Counted from the stretch's first letter, positions 16,945 to 26,295 are shown. The stretch is 64,000 nt of DNA from W2P13-069 sp963590525 (GCA_963590525.1 CAVAPV010000003.1:1-64000); one strand, 5' to 3'. Numbers and translations: made by a program. The notes: generated by a model not told the origin, from the letters alone.

Positions 16945-17499
16945 ATGACCAAGCTACTCATCGCATCAGACCTGCACGGCAGCGCCACGGCAGCAGACGC
17001 CCTGTGCGCGCACATAGAGGATCTTGAGCCGGATAAGGTGCTGCTTTTGGGAGATCTGCTCTACCACGGCCCGCGCAACGACCTGCCCCAAGGCTACGCA
17101 CCCAAAAAGGTCATACCGCGCCTTAACGCGCTCAAAGACAAGATCGTCGCCGTGCGCGGCAACTGCGAGGCCGAAGTCGACCAGATGGTGCTCGAGTTTG
17201 AGTGCATGCGCGATTATGCGGTCGTCAAAGCAGATGGCCTGGTCTTTGCGCTGTCGCACGGGCATATCTACAGCGCAGACAACCTACCCCCGCAACCGGA
17301 CATCGACGTCTTCATGAGCGGGCACACCCATGTCAAGGTTTTGGAGAAGCACCAAGACGGGCTGGTTGTCGTCAACCCTGGCTCGACATCCATCCCCAAA
17401 GACGGCAGCGCCTCGTATGCGACCTACCAAGACGGCGTGATCGCCTTGCATGCCCTAGAGGACGCGCACGTTATCGCCAGCCTTGATATCTCAAGGTAA
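16945..17499 (+). CDS. yfcE: YfcE/MJ0936-family metallophosphodiesterase
   Basis: A 184-residue phosphoesterase of the calcineurin-like superfamily that hydrolyses phosphodiesters using two metal ions. All metal-binding motifs are visible: SDLHG (residues 8-12), GDLLYHG, GNCEAE, LSHGH and SGHTH. Length is typical of E. coli YfcE. It follows the flavoprotein gene by 26 bp with AGAGGAG before the ATG, so the two are probably cotranscribed. The physiological substrate is unknown. Confidence 0.9.
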   Translation: MTKLLIASDLHGSATAADALCAHIEDLEPDKVLLLGDLLYHGPRNDLPQGYAPKKVIPRLNALKDKIVAVRGNCEAEVDQMVLEFECMRDYAVVKADGLVFALSHGHIYSADNLPPQPDIDVFMSGHTHVKVLEKHQDGLVVVNPGSTSIPKDGSASYATYQDGVIALHALEDAHVIASLDISR

Positions 17500-17520
17500 C
17501 CAGCGAGAAGCGCTGCCTAC

Positions 17521-17569
17521 AAGTGACGCGGCGTTTAGTAAATCCCAAATAAATATCACGGCGTCACTT
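17521..17569. promoter_or_regulatory. Inverted repeat upstream of the aldo/keto reductase gene
   Basis: Perfect 9-bp arms AAGTGACGC and GCGTCACTT enclose 31 bases of AT-rich sequence. No T-run follows, so an operator or leader structure is more likely than a terminator. The rest of the 257-bp gap holds no gene. Confidence 0.4.
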
Positions 17570-17756
17570 AACAGCGATACCGCACGATGCTAGACTTACG
17601 GTGCATCGGCCCCGCAGGCAGGACGCATCTCGCGCGCTCAAAGCACGGCAGAAAACCGCCCAACACTAGGAGAGCATGTGTTGGCAACATCGCGCCAACA
17701 GCACGCGGGCGCCAACGGCAGGGCTTCAAACAAGAAGATCATAGGTTGGAGAGAGC

Positions 17757-18905
17757 ATGATCATTCGCCAGTTCAAAGACACCGATATCAGCCTCTACGG
17801 CATGGGCTGCATGCGCCTGCCCAAGACAGATGCCGCAGACGACAAGTCCATCGACGAGGCCGCAGCCTTTGCGATGGTCGACTACGCATACGACAACGGC
17901 GTCAACTACTTTGACACGGCCTACGGCTACCATGGTGGTATGTCCGAGGTCGTAATGGGCAAGGCGTTATCGCGCTACGAGCGTGATACGTTTATGCTGG
18001 CCACCAAGTTTCCCGGCTACGACGCAAACAACTGGGGCAAGCACGAAGAGATCTTCAAAACGCAGCTCGAGCGCCTGCAGACCAGCTATGTTGACATGTA
18101 CCTGATCCACAATGTCTGCGAGTCAAACATCGACGCCTACCTTGACAGCAGCAAGTACGGCGACGTGGAGTACTTTATCGACCTGCGCAACCAGGGCGAG
18201 AAGATCCGCCACTTGGGGTTCTCTGTCCACGGCAGCCTAGAGGTCATGCAGCGCTTCTTGGATAAGTACGGCCAAGACATGGAGTTCGTGCAGATCCAGC
18301 TCAACTTTATCGACTACAAGTTCCAGAATGCCAAAGCCAAGCTGGAGCTCGCGCGCAAATACAACCTGCAGGTCATCGTCATGGAGCCGCTGCGCGGCGG
18401 GTCCCTTGTCAAGGCAAGCGATGCAGAGGCCGCAAAGCTTGATGCCGCGCGCCCCGGCACCAACATCATCGAGTGGTCGCTGCGCTACCTGCAGGGCTTT
18501 GACGAGGTCTTCACCGTCCTCAACGGTGCATCCACCATGGAGCAGCTCAAGGAGAACATCGGCTACTTCCAGGACGAGGCGCCCTTGAGCGCAGACGAGC
18601 TCGAGGTCTTGCAAGAAATCGCAGACGGGCGCTTGGACTGCGGCATCGCACCTTGCACCGCCTGCCACTACTGCGTCGAGCACTGCCCGGTTGGCCTGGA
18701 CATCCCCTACCTGCTCGACATATTCAACGAGCACAAGTTTACCGGCGGCGGCTGGAGGGCTCCTATGCTGCTGGGCGCTATGGACCAAGACAAACTGCCC
18801 AAATGCTGCGTTGCCTGCGGTGCCTGCGCGCAAGTTTGCCCGCAGTCCATCGACATCCCGCAGATGCTGGCCGAGTTCTCAAAGATGCTTGACGGCAAAT
18901 TCTAA
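17757..18905 (+). CDS. Aldo/keto reductase with C-terminal ferredoxin domain
   Basis: A 382-residue protein. Residues 1 to about 280 form an aldo/keto reductase TIM barrel with the catalytic set visible as NYFDTAYGYH (Asp, Tyr), ATKFPG (Lys) and LIHN (His). The C-terminus binds two [4Fe-4S] clusters (CGIAPCTACHYCVEHCP and CCVACGACAQVCP), so it can exchange electrons with ferredoxin-like carriers as well as NAD(P)H. This architecture is widespread in strict anaerobes; substrates are rarely known. The ATG follows GGAGAG. The larB gene starts 13 bp downstream, suggesting cotranscription. Confidence 0.92.
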   Translation: MIIRQFKDTDISLYGMGCMRLPKTDAADDKSIDEAAAFAMVDYAYDNGVNYFDTAYGYHGGMSEVVMGKALSRYERDTFMLATKFPGYDANNWGKHEEIFKTQLERLQTSYVDMYLIHNVCESNIDAYLDSSKYGDVEYFIDLRNQGEKIRHLGFSVHGSLEVMQRFLDKYGQDMEFVQIQLNFIDYKFQNAKAKLELARKYNLQVIVMEPLRGGSLVKASDAEAAKLDAARPGTNIIEWSLRYLQGFDEVFTVLNGASTMEQLKENIGYFQDEAPLSADELEVLQEIADGRLDCGIAPCTACHYCVEHCPVGLDIPYLLDIFNEHKFTGGGWRAPMLLGAMDQDKLPKCCVACGACAQVCPQSIDIPQMLAEFSKMLDGKF

Positions 18906-18918
18906 AAAGGGGCTGCAG

Positions 18919-19608
18919 ATGAGCGACGAGCGCCTTGCAAAAGACCTGGGATATGCAAACGTCGACCTCGACCGCAAGCGCCGCCAAGGCGCAGGCGAGG
19001 TCATCTACGGGCAAGGCAAGACGGCCAGCCAGATAGCGGGCATCGTAGAGGCTTTGCACGCAAGCGGCCAGGAGCTGGTCATCGCAACGCGCGTTGACGC
19101 AGACAAGGCGCTCGAGGCGCAGTCGCTCATGGATGCAAACATCAGCTCACAATGCAGCTACGACGAGACCGCGCGTATGCTGCTATACGGCACGATGCCC
19201 CAACCCGACGGCAAGGGAACTGTTGTTGTGGCCTGCGCGGGAACGAGCGATATCGGCGTGGCCGAAGAAGCAGCCCTCACGGCCGAGGCGCTAGGCAACA
19301 ACGTGAAACGCATCTACGATGTGGGCGTAGCGGGCATACACCGCCTGCTCGCGCGCACAGACGAGCTTGCATCCGCGCACTGCGTCATCGCCGTGGCCGG
19401 CATGGAAGGAGCGCTGCCCAGCGTCATAGGCGGCCTTGTGAGCTGCCCGGTCATCGCTGTGCCCACAAGCGTAGGCTACGGGGCGTCGTTTGGAGGCGTC
19501 ACCGCTTTGCTGGCCATGCTCAACAGCTGCGCAAGCGGCGTGAGCGTGGTCAACATCGACAACGGCTTTGGCGCAGGCTTTCAGGCAAGCCTCATCAACC
19601 ATCTCTAG
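18919..19608 (+). CDS. larB: LarB, nickel-pincer cofactor biosynthesis carboxylase/hydrolase
   Basis: A 229-residue protein of the LarB family, related to PurE. LarB carboxylates and hydrolyses nicotinic acid adenine dinucleotide, the first step towards the nickel-pincer nucleotide of lactate racemase. The N-terminal part (DLDRKRRQGAGEVIYGQGKT) and the PurE-like core (VVACAGTSDIGVAEEAALTA, AGMEGALPSVIGG, VPTSVGYGASFGG) are clear. The ATG follows AAAAAGGGG, 13 bp after the reductase stop codon. The partner genes larC, larE and larA are not in this window. The gene ends 4 bp inside the convergent SDR gene. Confidence 0.92.
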   Translation: MSDERLAKDLGYANVDLDRKRRQGAGEVIYGQGKTASQIAGIVEALHASGQELVIATRVDADKALEAQSLMDANISSQCSYDETARMLLYGTMPQPDGKGTVVVACAGTSDIGVAEEAALTAEALGNNVKRIYDVGVAGIHRLLARTDELASAHCVIAVAGMEGALPSVIGGLVSCPVIAVPTSVGYGASFGGVTALLAMLNSCASGVSVVNIDNGFGAGFQASLINHL

Positions 19609-20294
19609 CTTGCGCGCGCAAGCACGCGCGCCGCAAAGTCATGCGCGTCTTCTAGATCGTCAAAGGCGGCAGCGGCATCTGGGTACTCTGCCGCCCACTT
19701 GACAAAGGCGCTTGTGCGCACGCGCGGCTCTACACATGCAACGCGGATGCCGTCGTCTGCCCACTCTGCCGCAGCCACGTGGCTTATACCGCGCAGCCCC
19801 TCCTTGCTCGCAGCAAGAAGCGACATACCCTGCTGCCCTTGCGCCGCGCAATCAGAAACAAAGTTGACAACCGTACCGCCCGCGGCCTTGAGCTGCGGAT
19901 AGAAGGCCTGCATGAGCAGGTACGCCGCCATAAGCCCGCTGTCTACAGCCGTAAAGAAATCGGCTGCCTTAGTGGACTGGAGCAAATCCCCCACCTTCGC
20001 CGCCTGCGAGGCGTTGACAAGAACGCTTGCTGCGCCCAGCTGCTCGTACACCTTTTGGGCTAAAGCGGCGGCATCTTGAGCGCCGTGCTCGCGGGTGGCC
20101 TCAAAAACCAAGGGCATGACATCGCCTGAAGCCTGCGCTGCCAGCTGCTTTGCCGCTTGTGAGACCTTCTTCATATGGCGCCCGGTGATGCAGATATCCC
20201 AACCGTCTCTTGCGAAGGCCTCTGCCACGGCAAAGGCGGCAGAGCCGCTTGCAGATACCCCCGTTATCACGGCAACGCGCTTATCGTCTGCCAA
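19605..20294 (-). CDS. Short-chain dehydrogenase/reductase-like protein lacking the catalytic Tyr
   Basis: A 229-residue SDR-fold protein. The cofactor loop reads TGVSASGSAAFAVAEA, with Ser where glycine is usual, the NAG-type motif is LVNASQAA, and the catalytic Ser is in VNFVSDCAAQ. The expected YxxxK appears as LAASK: the Lys is kept, but the Tyr is replaced by Leu. This predicts loss or change of dehydrogenase activity, perhaps a regulatory or epimerase-like role. The start is a TTG with AGGAGG six bases upstream. Convergent with larB, overlapping it by 4 bp. Confidence 0.78.
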   Translation of the reverse strand: MADDKRVAVITGVSASGSAAFAVAEAFARDGWDICITGRHMKKVSQAAKQLAAQASGDVMPLVFEATREHGAQDAAALAQKVYEQLGAASVLVNASQAAKVGDLLQSTKAADFFTAVDSGLMAAYLLMQAFYPQLKAAGGTVVNFVSDCAAQGQQGMSLLAASKEGLRGISHVAAAEWADDGIRVACVEPRVRTSAFVKWAAEYPDAAAAFDDLEDAHDFAARVLARAS

Positions 20295-20389
20295 AGCAGT
20301 CCTCCTCGTGCTCGTATCCCCTGCCAACCGACCGTGGGCTCACGCAGCTTGCGACAAGCTGGCCCGTCCGTTCTTGCAGCGCCGCCAAG

Positions 20390-21226
20390 CTACACGCGCA
20401 ATGCCCAAAAGGCAACGGCGCTTGCCGCGGCGACGTTTAGGGAGTCCACCCCATGGGCCATGGGGATCTTGACGGTAAAATCGCAGTCCGCGATCGTCTT
20501 CTTGGCCAAGCCATCGCCCTCTGTTCCCAAGATGATGGCGAGCTTTTCTTGGGACTGCAAGATGGGATCCTCGATGCTCACGGAGTTGTCGTCAAGGGCC
20601 ATAGCCGCCGTTGCAAACCCAAGGTCATGCAAGCGCTTGATGCCTGCAGCAGGCCAATCGGAAGGCTCGGCACCGATGCGCGTCCAAGGCACCTGAAAGA
20701 CCGTGCCCATGCTCACGCGCACAGCGCGGCGGTACAAAGGGTCGCAGCAGGTAGGCGTGACAAGAACCGCGTCGATGCTCAAAGCCGCAGCGCTCCTAAA
20801 GATCGCGCCGATGTTGGTGTGGTCGACGATGCCCTCCAACACGGCCACACGGCGCGCGTCGGCCAAAAGCTCCTCGACGCTTGGCAGCGGTTTGCGCCTA
20901 AAAGCGCACAGCACGCCGCGCGTGAGCTTGAAGCCGGTAAGCTGGCACAAGATATCGAGCGTGCCCGCGTAGACGTTGATGCCCGGTGTTGCCGCATCGC
21001 AGCGTTTGATGATATCTGCCGCTTGCCCCTCCACGTGCTTTTGCTCCATAAGCAAACTTATGGGCTCAAAGCCCGCGTCCAAGGCACGGCCTATGACCTT
21101 GGGGCTTTCGGCGATGAAGATCCCGCGCGAGGGCTCGATACGGCTTCTGAGCTGGGCCTCGGTAAGGCGCGCAAAGACGTCGAGCTGTGGGTCGTCAAAG
21201 TTGGTGACTTGGATGATGTTGGGCAT
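20390..21226 (-). CDS. TrmH/SpoU-family RNA 2'-O-methyltransferase
   Basis: A 278-residue SPOUT methyltransferase that uses S-adenosylmethionine to methylate ribose in rRNA or tRNA. An N-terminal substrate-binding region (GIFIAESPKVIGRALDAGFE) precedes the SpoU core. The knotted motifs are visible: NIGAIFRSAAAL, VRVSMGTVFQVPW, AIILGTEGDGL and VKIPMAHGVDSLNVAAASAV. The ATG at 21226 begins just before the conserved N-terminal region; longer frames extend upstream without support. It is separated from dnaJ by a terminator. The modified position is unknown. Confidence 0.9.
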   Translation of the reverse strand: MPNIIQVTNFDDPQLDVFARLTEAQLRSRIEPSRGIFIAESPKVIGRALDAGFEPISLLMEQKHVEGQAADIIKRCDAATPGINVYAGTLDILCQLTGFKLTRGVLCAFRRKPLPSVEELLADARRVAVLEGIVDHTNIGAIFRSAAALSIDAVLVTPTCCDPLYRRAVRVSMGTVFQVPWTRIGAEPSDWPAAGIKRLHDLGFATAAMALDDNSVSIEDPILQSQEKLAIILGTEGDGLAKKTIADCDFTVKIPMAHGVDSLNVAAASAVAFWALRV

Positions 21227-21350
21227 TGGACATAGCTTTCTTGTAGAGCGTAAGGTCATATGCAAACGCGCTGCACCGATAAGAGCAGCGCATATCTTGC
21301 AAGATAAGGCGCCGCTAATCGTAGCGCGAATATGCACGCTGCGACGCCAA

Positions 21351-21384
21351 AACAAAAGGCCGCAGGAACAAAAACCTGCGGCCT
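21351..21384 (-). terminator. Terminator of dnaJ
   Basis: A perfect 10-bp stem (AGGCCGCAGG / CCTGCGGCCT) with an 8-base loop, followed on the minus strand by TTTGTTTTGG, 22 bases past the dnaJ stop codon. Confidence 0.85.
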
Positions 21385-21405
21385 CGTGCGTACCGTGTTG
21401 CGCTT

Positions 21406-22518
21406 TTATCCCTGCAGCGGGGTGCGGCCGTCGGAGAACTGGTTGCCCCACTCCTCGTCGAGCTCTTTGAGGAGCTTTTTAGCCTTGTGCGACAGCTTGC
21501 GCGGCACTTCTACCGTGATGTGGACGATGAGGTCTCCGCGGGAGTCGCGGCGCAGGCGGGGCATGCCATAGCCCTTGCAGCGAACGGTATCGGCGTTTTG
21601 GGTCCCAGCGGGGATCTTAACCTCGACCTGCTCGTCTGGCATGATGCCCGTGACGTTGATCTTGGCGCCCAAGGCAGCCTGCGCGACAGAGATGGTTGCG
21701 CGGCAATGCAGATGGTCCCCGTCGCGCTCAAAGTACTTGTTGGGCTCTATGCGCACGGTTGCGAGCAGATCTCCTGCTGCGGCACCGTTCATGCCGGCCT
21801 CTCCGCGGCCAGTAAGCCTGACCTGCTGGCCGTCGCGGATGCCTGCGGGGATATCGATCGTGACATGCTCACGGTCAGGGACGCGGCCTTGACCCTCGCA
21901 CTCGGGGCAGGGGTTTTCTATGACAGAGCCCTTGCCGCCGCAATCGGGGCAGGTAGAGGAAGTCTGCATATCACCCAAGAAGGTGCGCTGGACGCTGGTT
22001 ACGCGGCCGGTGCCATGGCAGGTCTTGCATTCGACTTCTTTGCCGTCGTCTGCGCTACCGGTGCCGCCGCACTCCTCGCACGGGGCGAGCCTGTCGTAGG
22101 CGATCTCCTTTTTGGCACCGACGGCAACCTCCTCAAGCGTGAGGCGCAAGCCGATGGCCATGTCGCGGCCCTCGCGGCGCACGCGCGAACCACTGCCGCC
22201 GCGACCGCCCATGCCGCCAAAAAACGAGCTGAACAAATCGCCCATGCCGCCAAAGATATCGTCCATGTTGACCTGTTGGTAGCCGCCGCCAAAGCCTTGG
22301 GCGGCATCCGCCGTGCCAAACTGGTCGTACATGCGCTTCTTATTGGGATCGCTCAGGCAATCGTATGCCTCGTTGAGCTGCTTGAACTGCTCCTCTGCGT
22401 CAGGGGCTTTGTTGACATCAGGATGCAGCTCGCGCGCCTTGCGGCGAAAGGCCTTCTTGATATCGCCTTCGCTTGCGTCGCGCGCTACCCCCAAGATGTC
22501 GTAATACTCGTAAGCCAA
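21406..22518 (-). CDS. dnaJ: Chaperone protein DnaJ
   Basis: A 370-residue type I J-domain co-chaperone that stimulates DnaK ATPase and delivers unfolded clients. The J domain has YYDILGV and the HPD motif (ELHPDVNK); a Gly/Phe-rich linker, four zinc-finger CxxCxGxG modules (CEECGGTG, CKTCHGTG, CPDCGGKG, CPECEGQG) and the C-terminal client-binding domain follow. I choose a TTG at 22518 because GGGGAG lies six bases before it and the protein then begins AYEYYDILG; a TTG 27 bases upstream has a poorly spaced site. No dnaK or grpE is nearby, so this may be a second dnaJ or a separated one. Confidence 0.95.
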   Translation of the reverse strand: MAYEYYDILGVARDASEGDIKKAFRRKARELHPDVNKAPDAEEQFKQLNEAYDCLSDPNKKRMYDQFGTADAAQGFGGGYQQVNMDDIFGGMGDLFSSFFGGMGGRGGSGSRVRREGRDMAIGLRLTLEEVAVGAKKEIAYDRLAPCEECGGTGSADDGKEVECKTCHGTGRVTSVQRTFLGDMQTSSTCPDCGGKGSVIENPCPECEGQGRVPDREHVTIDIPAGIRDGQQVRLTGRGEAGMNGAAAGDLLATVRIEPNKYFERDGDHLHCRATISVAQAALGAKINVTGIMPDEQVEVKIPAGTQNADTVRCKGYGMPRLRRDSRGDLIVHITVEVPRKLSHKAKKLLKELDEEWGNQFSDGRTPLQG

Positions 22519-22703
22519 AACAAACTCCCCGTCAAAATCGTGCAAGAACTCCCGCGCAAGGCGGGCCTCGTTTCATCCACGCTATTTTGGGGCATGGCTA
22601 GCTGCAGCAAAACCCGCCGTTTAGGAACCGTCACCAAGAGGCACCATTTGTCATCTTGCTAACGGCAGGCAAGACAGCTGCACGGCAAACCACCCGCAAA
22701 GGC

Positions 22704-25571
22704 CTACTCCTGCACTTTGAGCGCCAAAGACAGCGGTACGCGCTTGATGCGGCGCATGTGCGCAAACGCCACCACAACGTAGCAGGCAAGCCCCAACGCC
22801 ACATCTGCACCTAGGGCACTTGGATCGAACACGGCAGTGAAGTTGCCCGTATAGCGCATAAACGCAATCTTGATCAGCAAGGTGAGTACCCACATGATCA
22901 ACGGCAGGCTCACAATCAAAGACAGCACCACCGTTATGGTGATGGATCTCACGTACAGCCTGTTGATTTGGGCATCGCGGTACCCAAAGACCTTTAGGTA
23001 GGAGATGTCGCGCGAGGCGCGCTCGATCACGACCTTGGTGAGTAGATACATCAAGATGACAAAGATGATCGCCGCCAAAGCGCTCATCATGAACATGATG
23101 TTGCCCATGGAGTCTTCCATCTGAGCGCAGATCTTGTCCATGGCGCTTGGCGTGAGGTCTTGGGCCACATAGAGGCCGTCTAGCTTGAGCTTGCTATCAG
23201 ATGCGTAGCTGTTAAAGTAGCCGGCGTCTTTATCCAAGATGCCGTTGAGCTTGGAGATAGCCATGTAGACGCCGGTGTTTCCCAAGGTCCCATATGTTCC
23301 ATCCACCGTGAAGCTGCAATCCTTGCCAGCGTATTTATCGTGCAAGGTAAAGGCGTCGCCTACTTTGAGGCCGTATTTATCTGCAAGACCGCATCCGACA
23401 ACCACCTTGCCGGCTGCCACATCAACATCCCAATAGCTTGAGCCCTCTTGGATGCCGTAGACGCTAAGTGTCTCATAGCCCTCTGCACCTTTTCGCGCGA
23501 TATCGAGCGAGGTCGCGGTATAGCGCTCGGCCTGCGCAATCGACGTGGCGCTGTTGACCTTGCTGTTGTACGGATGCGCATCGTCAGAATCGTCCACATC
23601 GTCTGCGCGCTGGGCCAAAACAAAGAAGCGCTTGAGGCTAAGCCCTCCCAAATCAACGCCGTCTAAGCCCACATCCGCTTTGCTGATACCGGCAAAGTCG
23701 ATATCGCCCACCTTGAAGCTGTCGCGGTCGATGTCATCGGCATCAAAGCTCGCCAGATCGACAACGCCCAAACCGCAGTCTGTCAAATCCACCTTGGAGG
23801 TGGTGAGGATACCCTCGTCGAAGAGCTGCGTGATGTCGATGTCATCGGTGTCGATGTCTGCAAACGGATCGTCAGGGTCTGCAGCGGCAAGATCTGCCAC
23901 ATCGACTCCCGCGATCTTGCCCGCACCCTGCTTCTCGATGACAACGCGCGCCAGAGCATCGGCGTCAAAGCTCTCTTTGAGTGTGTCTTCGACCTTGGTG
24001 CGAGCCCTATCGGCGATGATATCCGCCAGCTTGTCTGCAACTTTGTCCGTATCGATCTGGCTTACATCCACAGTCTGCGACAGCTCGAGAGCTGCAGCGG
24101 CCGCCTTGCACTGCGCATGGGTACCATCAAGCTCGAGCGGGGACTTGAGCGTGTAGAGGTGCTCCGCCACGATGCCGGCCTTCATGTCCTTTGCGTAGTT
24201 TTGCACGCAGGGCAGCATGCACAGCCCAAAGACCAAAAGCAGGCTGGCAAAGGTGATACCGCAAAACAACGTGGCAAAGCTGGGGATGTTGCGAAAGAAC
24301 ACGCGCAGTCTAAAGCGCGCGGTAAAGCCCAAACGCGCAGGCAGCTTGAAGGCACGCACGGCAGAAGCGTGCGTTATCTCATGCCGCAAAAACTGCAGCG
24401 GCGTGCAACGCATCTTAGACAAAAGCCCGCCAAGCGTGATGACTGCCAGCAAGACAATGGGCGCAACGACGCATTTGGCAAAGACCGCCCAATTCCACGA
24501 GGCCACGTAGGGCGGCAGGCTGTAGCTGTTGTAGTAGAGGTCGCGCATGGGCTCGGACAATGCGGTGAGGCCTATGGCGCAGCCCACCAGCGCTCCTGCC
24601 GCCCCCACGCTTACCGGCAAGATCAGGTAATGGATGACGATCTCAGACTTGCGGTAGCCGCTTGCCAGCAAGGTTCCGATCACAGAGCTTTCGGCCTCTA
24701 TGGTAGACGAGGTTGTCACCACAAAGACAAAGCCCATGATCACGATTATGAGCATCAAGAGGATCGTCCACATGAGCTGGTCGCCCACGATGTCTTCGGC
24801 CGCATAGCCTATAGCCTGGTTGGAATCTGCATCGACAAAATCGCTTACCACCACGTCTGCGTCAGAGAGAACATCCGCGATGTCCTCCTCCAGGTCGCTG
24901 CGATCTGCCGCGCTCATCGAGCGATCGTTGCAGACAAACGAGTACGTGTAGACGGTGTTCTCGCCGCAAAGCTCGCTAAAGGCATCAGGCGTCACCTCGC
25001 TTACGGTAAAGGTCTGCGCGTTGAAGACAAAGTCGCTGTTGCTCTCAAAGAGGGCCTGGTAATCCGCAAGCGTGCAGATGCCGCTCACCGTCATGCTCTT
25101 ACCAGAGACGGTAACGGTGTCGCCCACCTCTATTGCATGATGGGCAGCATAAACGCGGTCGAGCGCGATCTCGTCTTTGGCCTGCGGCGCGCACCCATCG
25201 CAGTAAACCGCAAGGTCGACAGCATCGCGGCGTTTGCAAAGACGCACCGTCTGGCTTGCATCTGCGCCCGTATGCTTGCTTGCGTCAAGCTCGAGGTCTG
25301 CATCACTTGCGTAATTGGCATAGACGCAAACGCCCAGCTGTTCCACCCGGTCTACAACGTCTTGTGATAGCGCAAAGTTGGTCGTGAATCGCCCATCTTC
25401 TACGTTGTAGATGTCACGTACGCCATCGAGTACCTTCTCGATGCTGGATGCAGCCATCAAGAAGCCCGAAGTAAACGATATAGAGACCACCATCAGCAAG
25501 AAGACGCCCAGATAGCGGCCAAAGCTGTCTTTGAGCTGCCGAGGCAGCCTTCTAAGCAAGGGAGAAGCCAT
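22704..25571 (-). CDS. FtsX-family ABC transporter permease with large extracytoplasmic domain
   Basis: A 955-residue permease of the MacB/FtsX type, the membrane partner of the ATPase encoded just upstream (7-bp gap). An N-terminal helix (residues 18-40) precedes a first extracytoplasmic domain, followed by three helices of a first FtsX domain around residues 275-420. A fifth helix, near residue 460, leads into a long extracytoplasmic region, and the second FtsX helices are at the C-terminus (FMMSALAAIIFVILMYLLTK, ending VPLSLALKVQE). The middle region has Asp-rich, evenly spaced stretches (DDIDITQLF, VDLTDCGLGVVDL, VGDIDFAG) suggesting a repeat fold. The ATG at 25571 follows GGTAGG. These exporters handle lipids, peptides or drugs, or transmit signals; the substrate is unknown. 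Confidence 0.88.
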   Translation of the reverse strand: MASPLLRRLPRQLKDSFGRYLGVFLLMVVSISFTSGFLMAASSIEKVLDGVRDIYNVEDGRFTTNFALSQDVVDRVEQLGVCVYANYASDADLELDASKHTGADASQTVRLCKRRDAVDLAVYCDGCAPQAKDEIALDRVYAAHHAIEVGDTVTVSGKSMTVSGICTLADYQALFESNSDFVFNAQTFTVSEVTPDAFSELCGENTVYTYSFVCNDRSMSAADRSDLEEDIADVLSDADVVVSDFVDADSNQAIGYAAEDIVGDQLMWTILLMLIIVIMGFVFVVTTSSTIEAESSVIGTLLASGYRKSEIVIHYLILPVSVGAAGALVGCAIGLTALSEPMRDLYYNSYSLPPYVASWNWAVFAKCVVAPIVLLAVITLGGLLSKMRCTPLQFLRHEITHASAVRAFKLPARLGFTARFRLRVFFRNIPSFATLFCGITFASLLLVFGLCMLPCVQNYAKDMKAGIVAEHLYTLKSPLELDGTHAQCKAAAAALELSQTVDVSQIDTDKVADKLADIIADRARTKVEDTLKESFDADALARVVIEKQGAGKIAGVDVADLAAADPDDPFADIDTDDIDITQLFDEGILTTSKVDLTDCGLGVVDLASFDADDIDRDSFKVGDIDFAGISKADVGLDGVDLGGLSLKRFFVLAQRADDVDDSDDAHPYNSKVNSATSIAQAERYTATSLDIARKGAEGYETLSVYGIQEGSSYWDVDVAAGKVVVGCGLADKYGLKVGDAFTLHDKYAGKDCSFTVDGTYGTLGNTGVYMAISKLNGILDKDAGYFNSYASDSKLKLDGLYVAQDLTPSAMDKICAQMEDSMGNIMFMMSALAAIIFVILMYLLTKVVIERASRDISYLKVFGYRDAQINRLYVRSITITVVLSLIVSLPLIMWVLTLLIKIAFMRYTGNFTAVFDPSALGADVALGLACYVVVAFAHMRRIKRVPLSLALKVQE

Positions 25572-25578
25572 GGCGCGC

Positions 25579-26295
25579 CTACCATTCCAAGTCTGCAGCG
25601 GCGCAGACGCACTCGTTGAGCTCGTCAGAGACCAAGCGGCCGTCATGTAGGCGCAAGACGCGATGGGCCATGCGCGCGATCTCGTTGTTGTGCGTGACGA
25701 TCACGACCGTGCAGCCGTAGTCGCGGTTGACCTGCTCCATGAGGGCCAAGATCTCCTTCGAGGTCTTGTAGTCGAGCGCGCCGGTGGGCTCGTCGCATAA
25801 AAGCAGCGACGGGCGCTTTGCCAAAGCACGTCCTATCGCGCAGCGCTGCTGCTGGCCGCCAGAGACTTGGCGCGGAAACTTGTCACGCTGCTCCCATAAA
25901 CCCAAAGCGCGCAAGAGGTTGTCGATGTCCATGGGATTTTTGGAGAGATGGGCTGTGACCTCGATGTTCTCTCTGATAGTGAGGTCGCATACGAGGTTGT
26001 AGAACTGGAAGACAAAGCCCAGCTGCTCGCGGCGATAGTCGCACAAGCCGTTGCCGTCCAGCTGCGCGATGTCTACGCCGTCTATGAGCACCTGCCCGGC
26101 GTCTGGGTTCTCGAGGCCTCCCAAGATGTTGAGAAACGTCGACTTACCCGATCCAGACGGCCCCAAGATGACGCAGATCTCCGCCGGTTTGAGCGCGACG
26201 TTTACATCCTTGAGAACCTCTATACGCGCATCAGCCAAACCATAGCTTTTGAATAGCGACTTGACCTCGACCATCGCCTTGCTTTGCTCTTTCAT
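25579..26295 (-). CDS. MacB/LolD-type ABC transporter ATP-binding protein
   Basis: A 238-residue ABC ATPase with Walker A GPSGSGKST, Q-loop GFVFQFYNL, signature VSGGQQQR, Walker B LLLCDEPTGALD and switch His in IVTHNNEIA. The sequence after Walker B (TGALD) is typical of the MacB/LolD/FtsE group that couples ATP hydrolysis to mechanical movement of FtsX-type permeases. ATG with GGGGAG four bases upstream. First gene of a two-gene operon, with an operator-like palindrome 54 bp upstream of the start codon. Confidence 0.93.
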   Translation of the reverse strand: MKEQSKAMVEVKSLFKSYGLADARIEVLKDVNVALKPAEICVILGPSGSGKSTFLNILGGLENPDAGQVLIDGVDIAQLDGNGLCDYRREQLGFVFQFYNLVCDLTIRENIEVTAHLSKNPMDIDNLLRALGLWEQRDKFPRQVSGGQQQRCAIGRALAKRPSLLLCDEPTGALDYKTSKEILALMEQVNRDYGCTVVIVTHNNEIARMAHRVLRLHDGRLVSDELNECVCAAADLEW

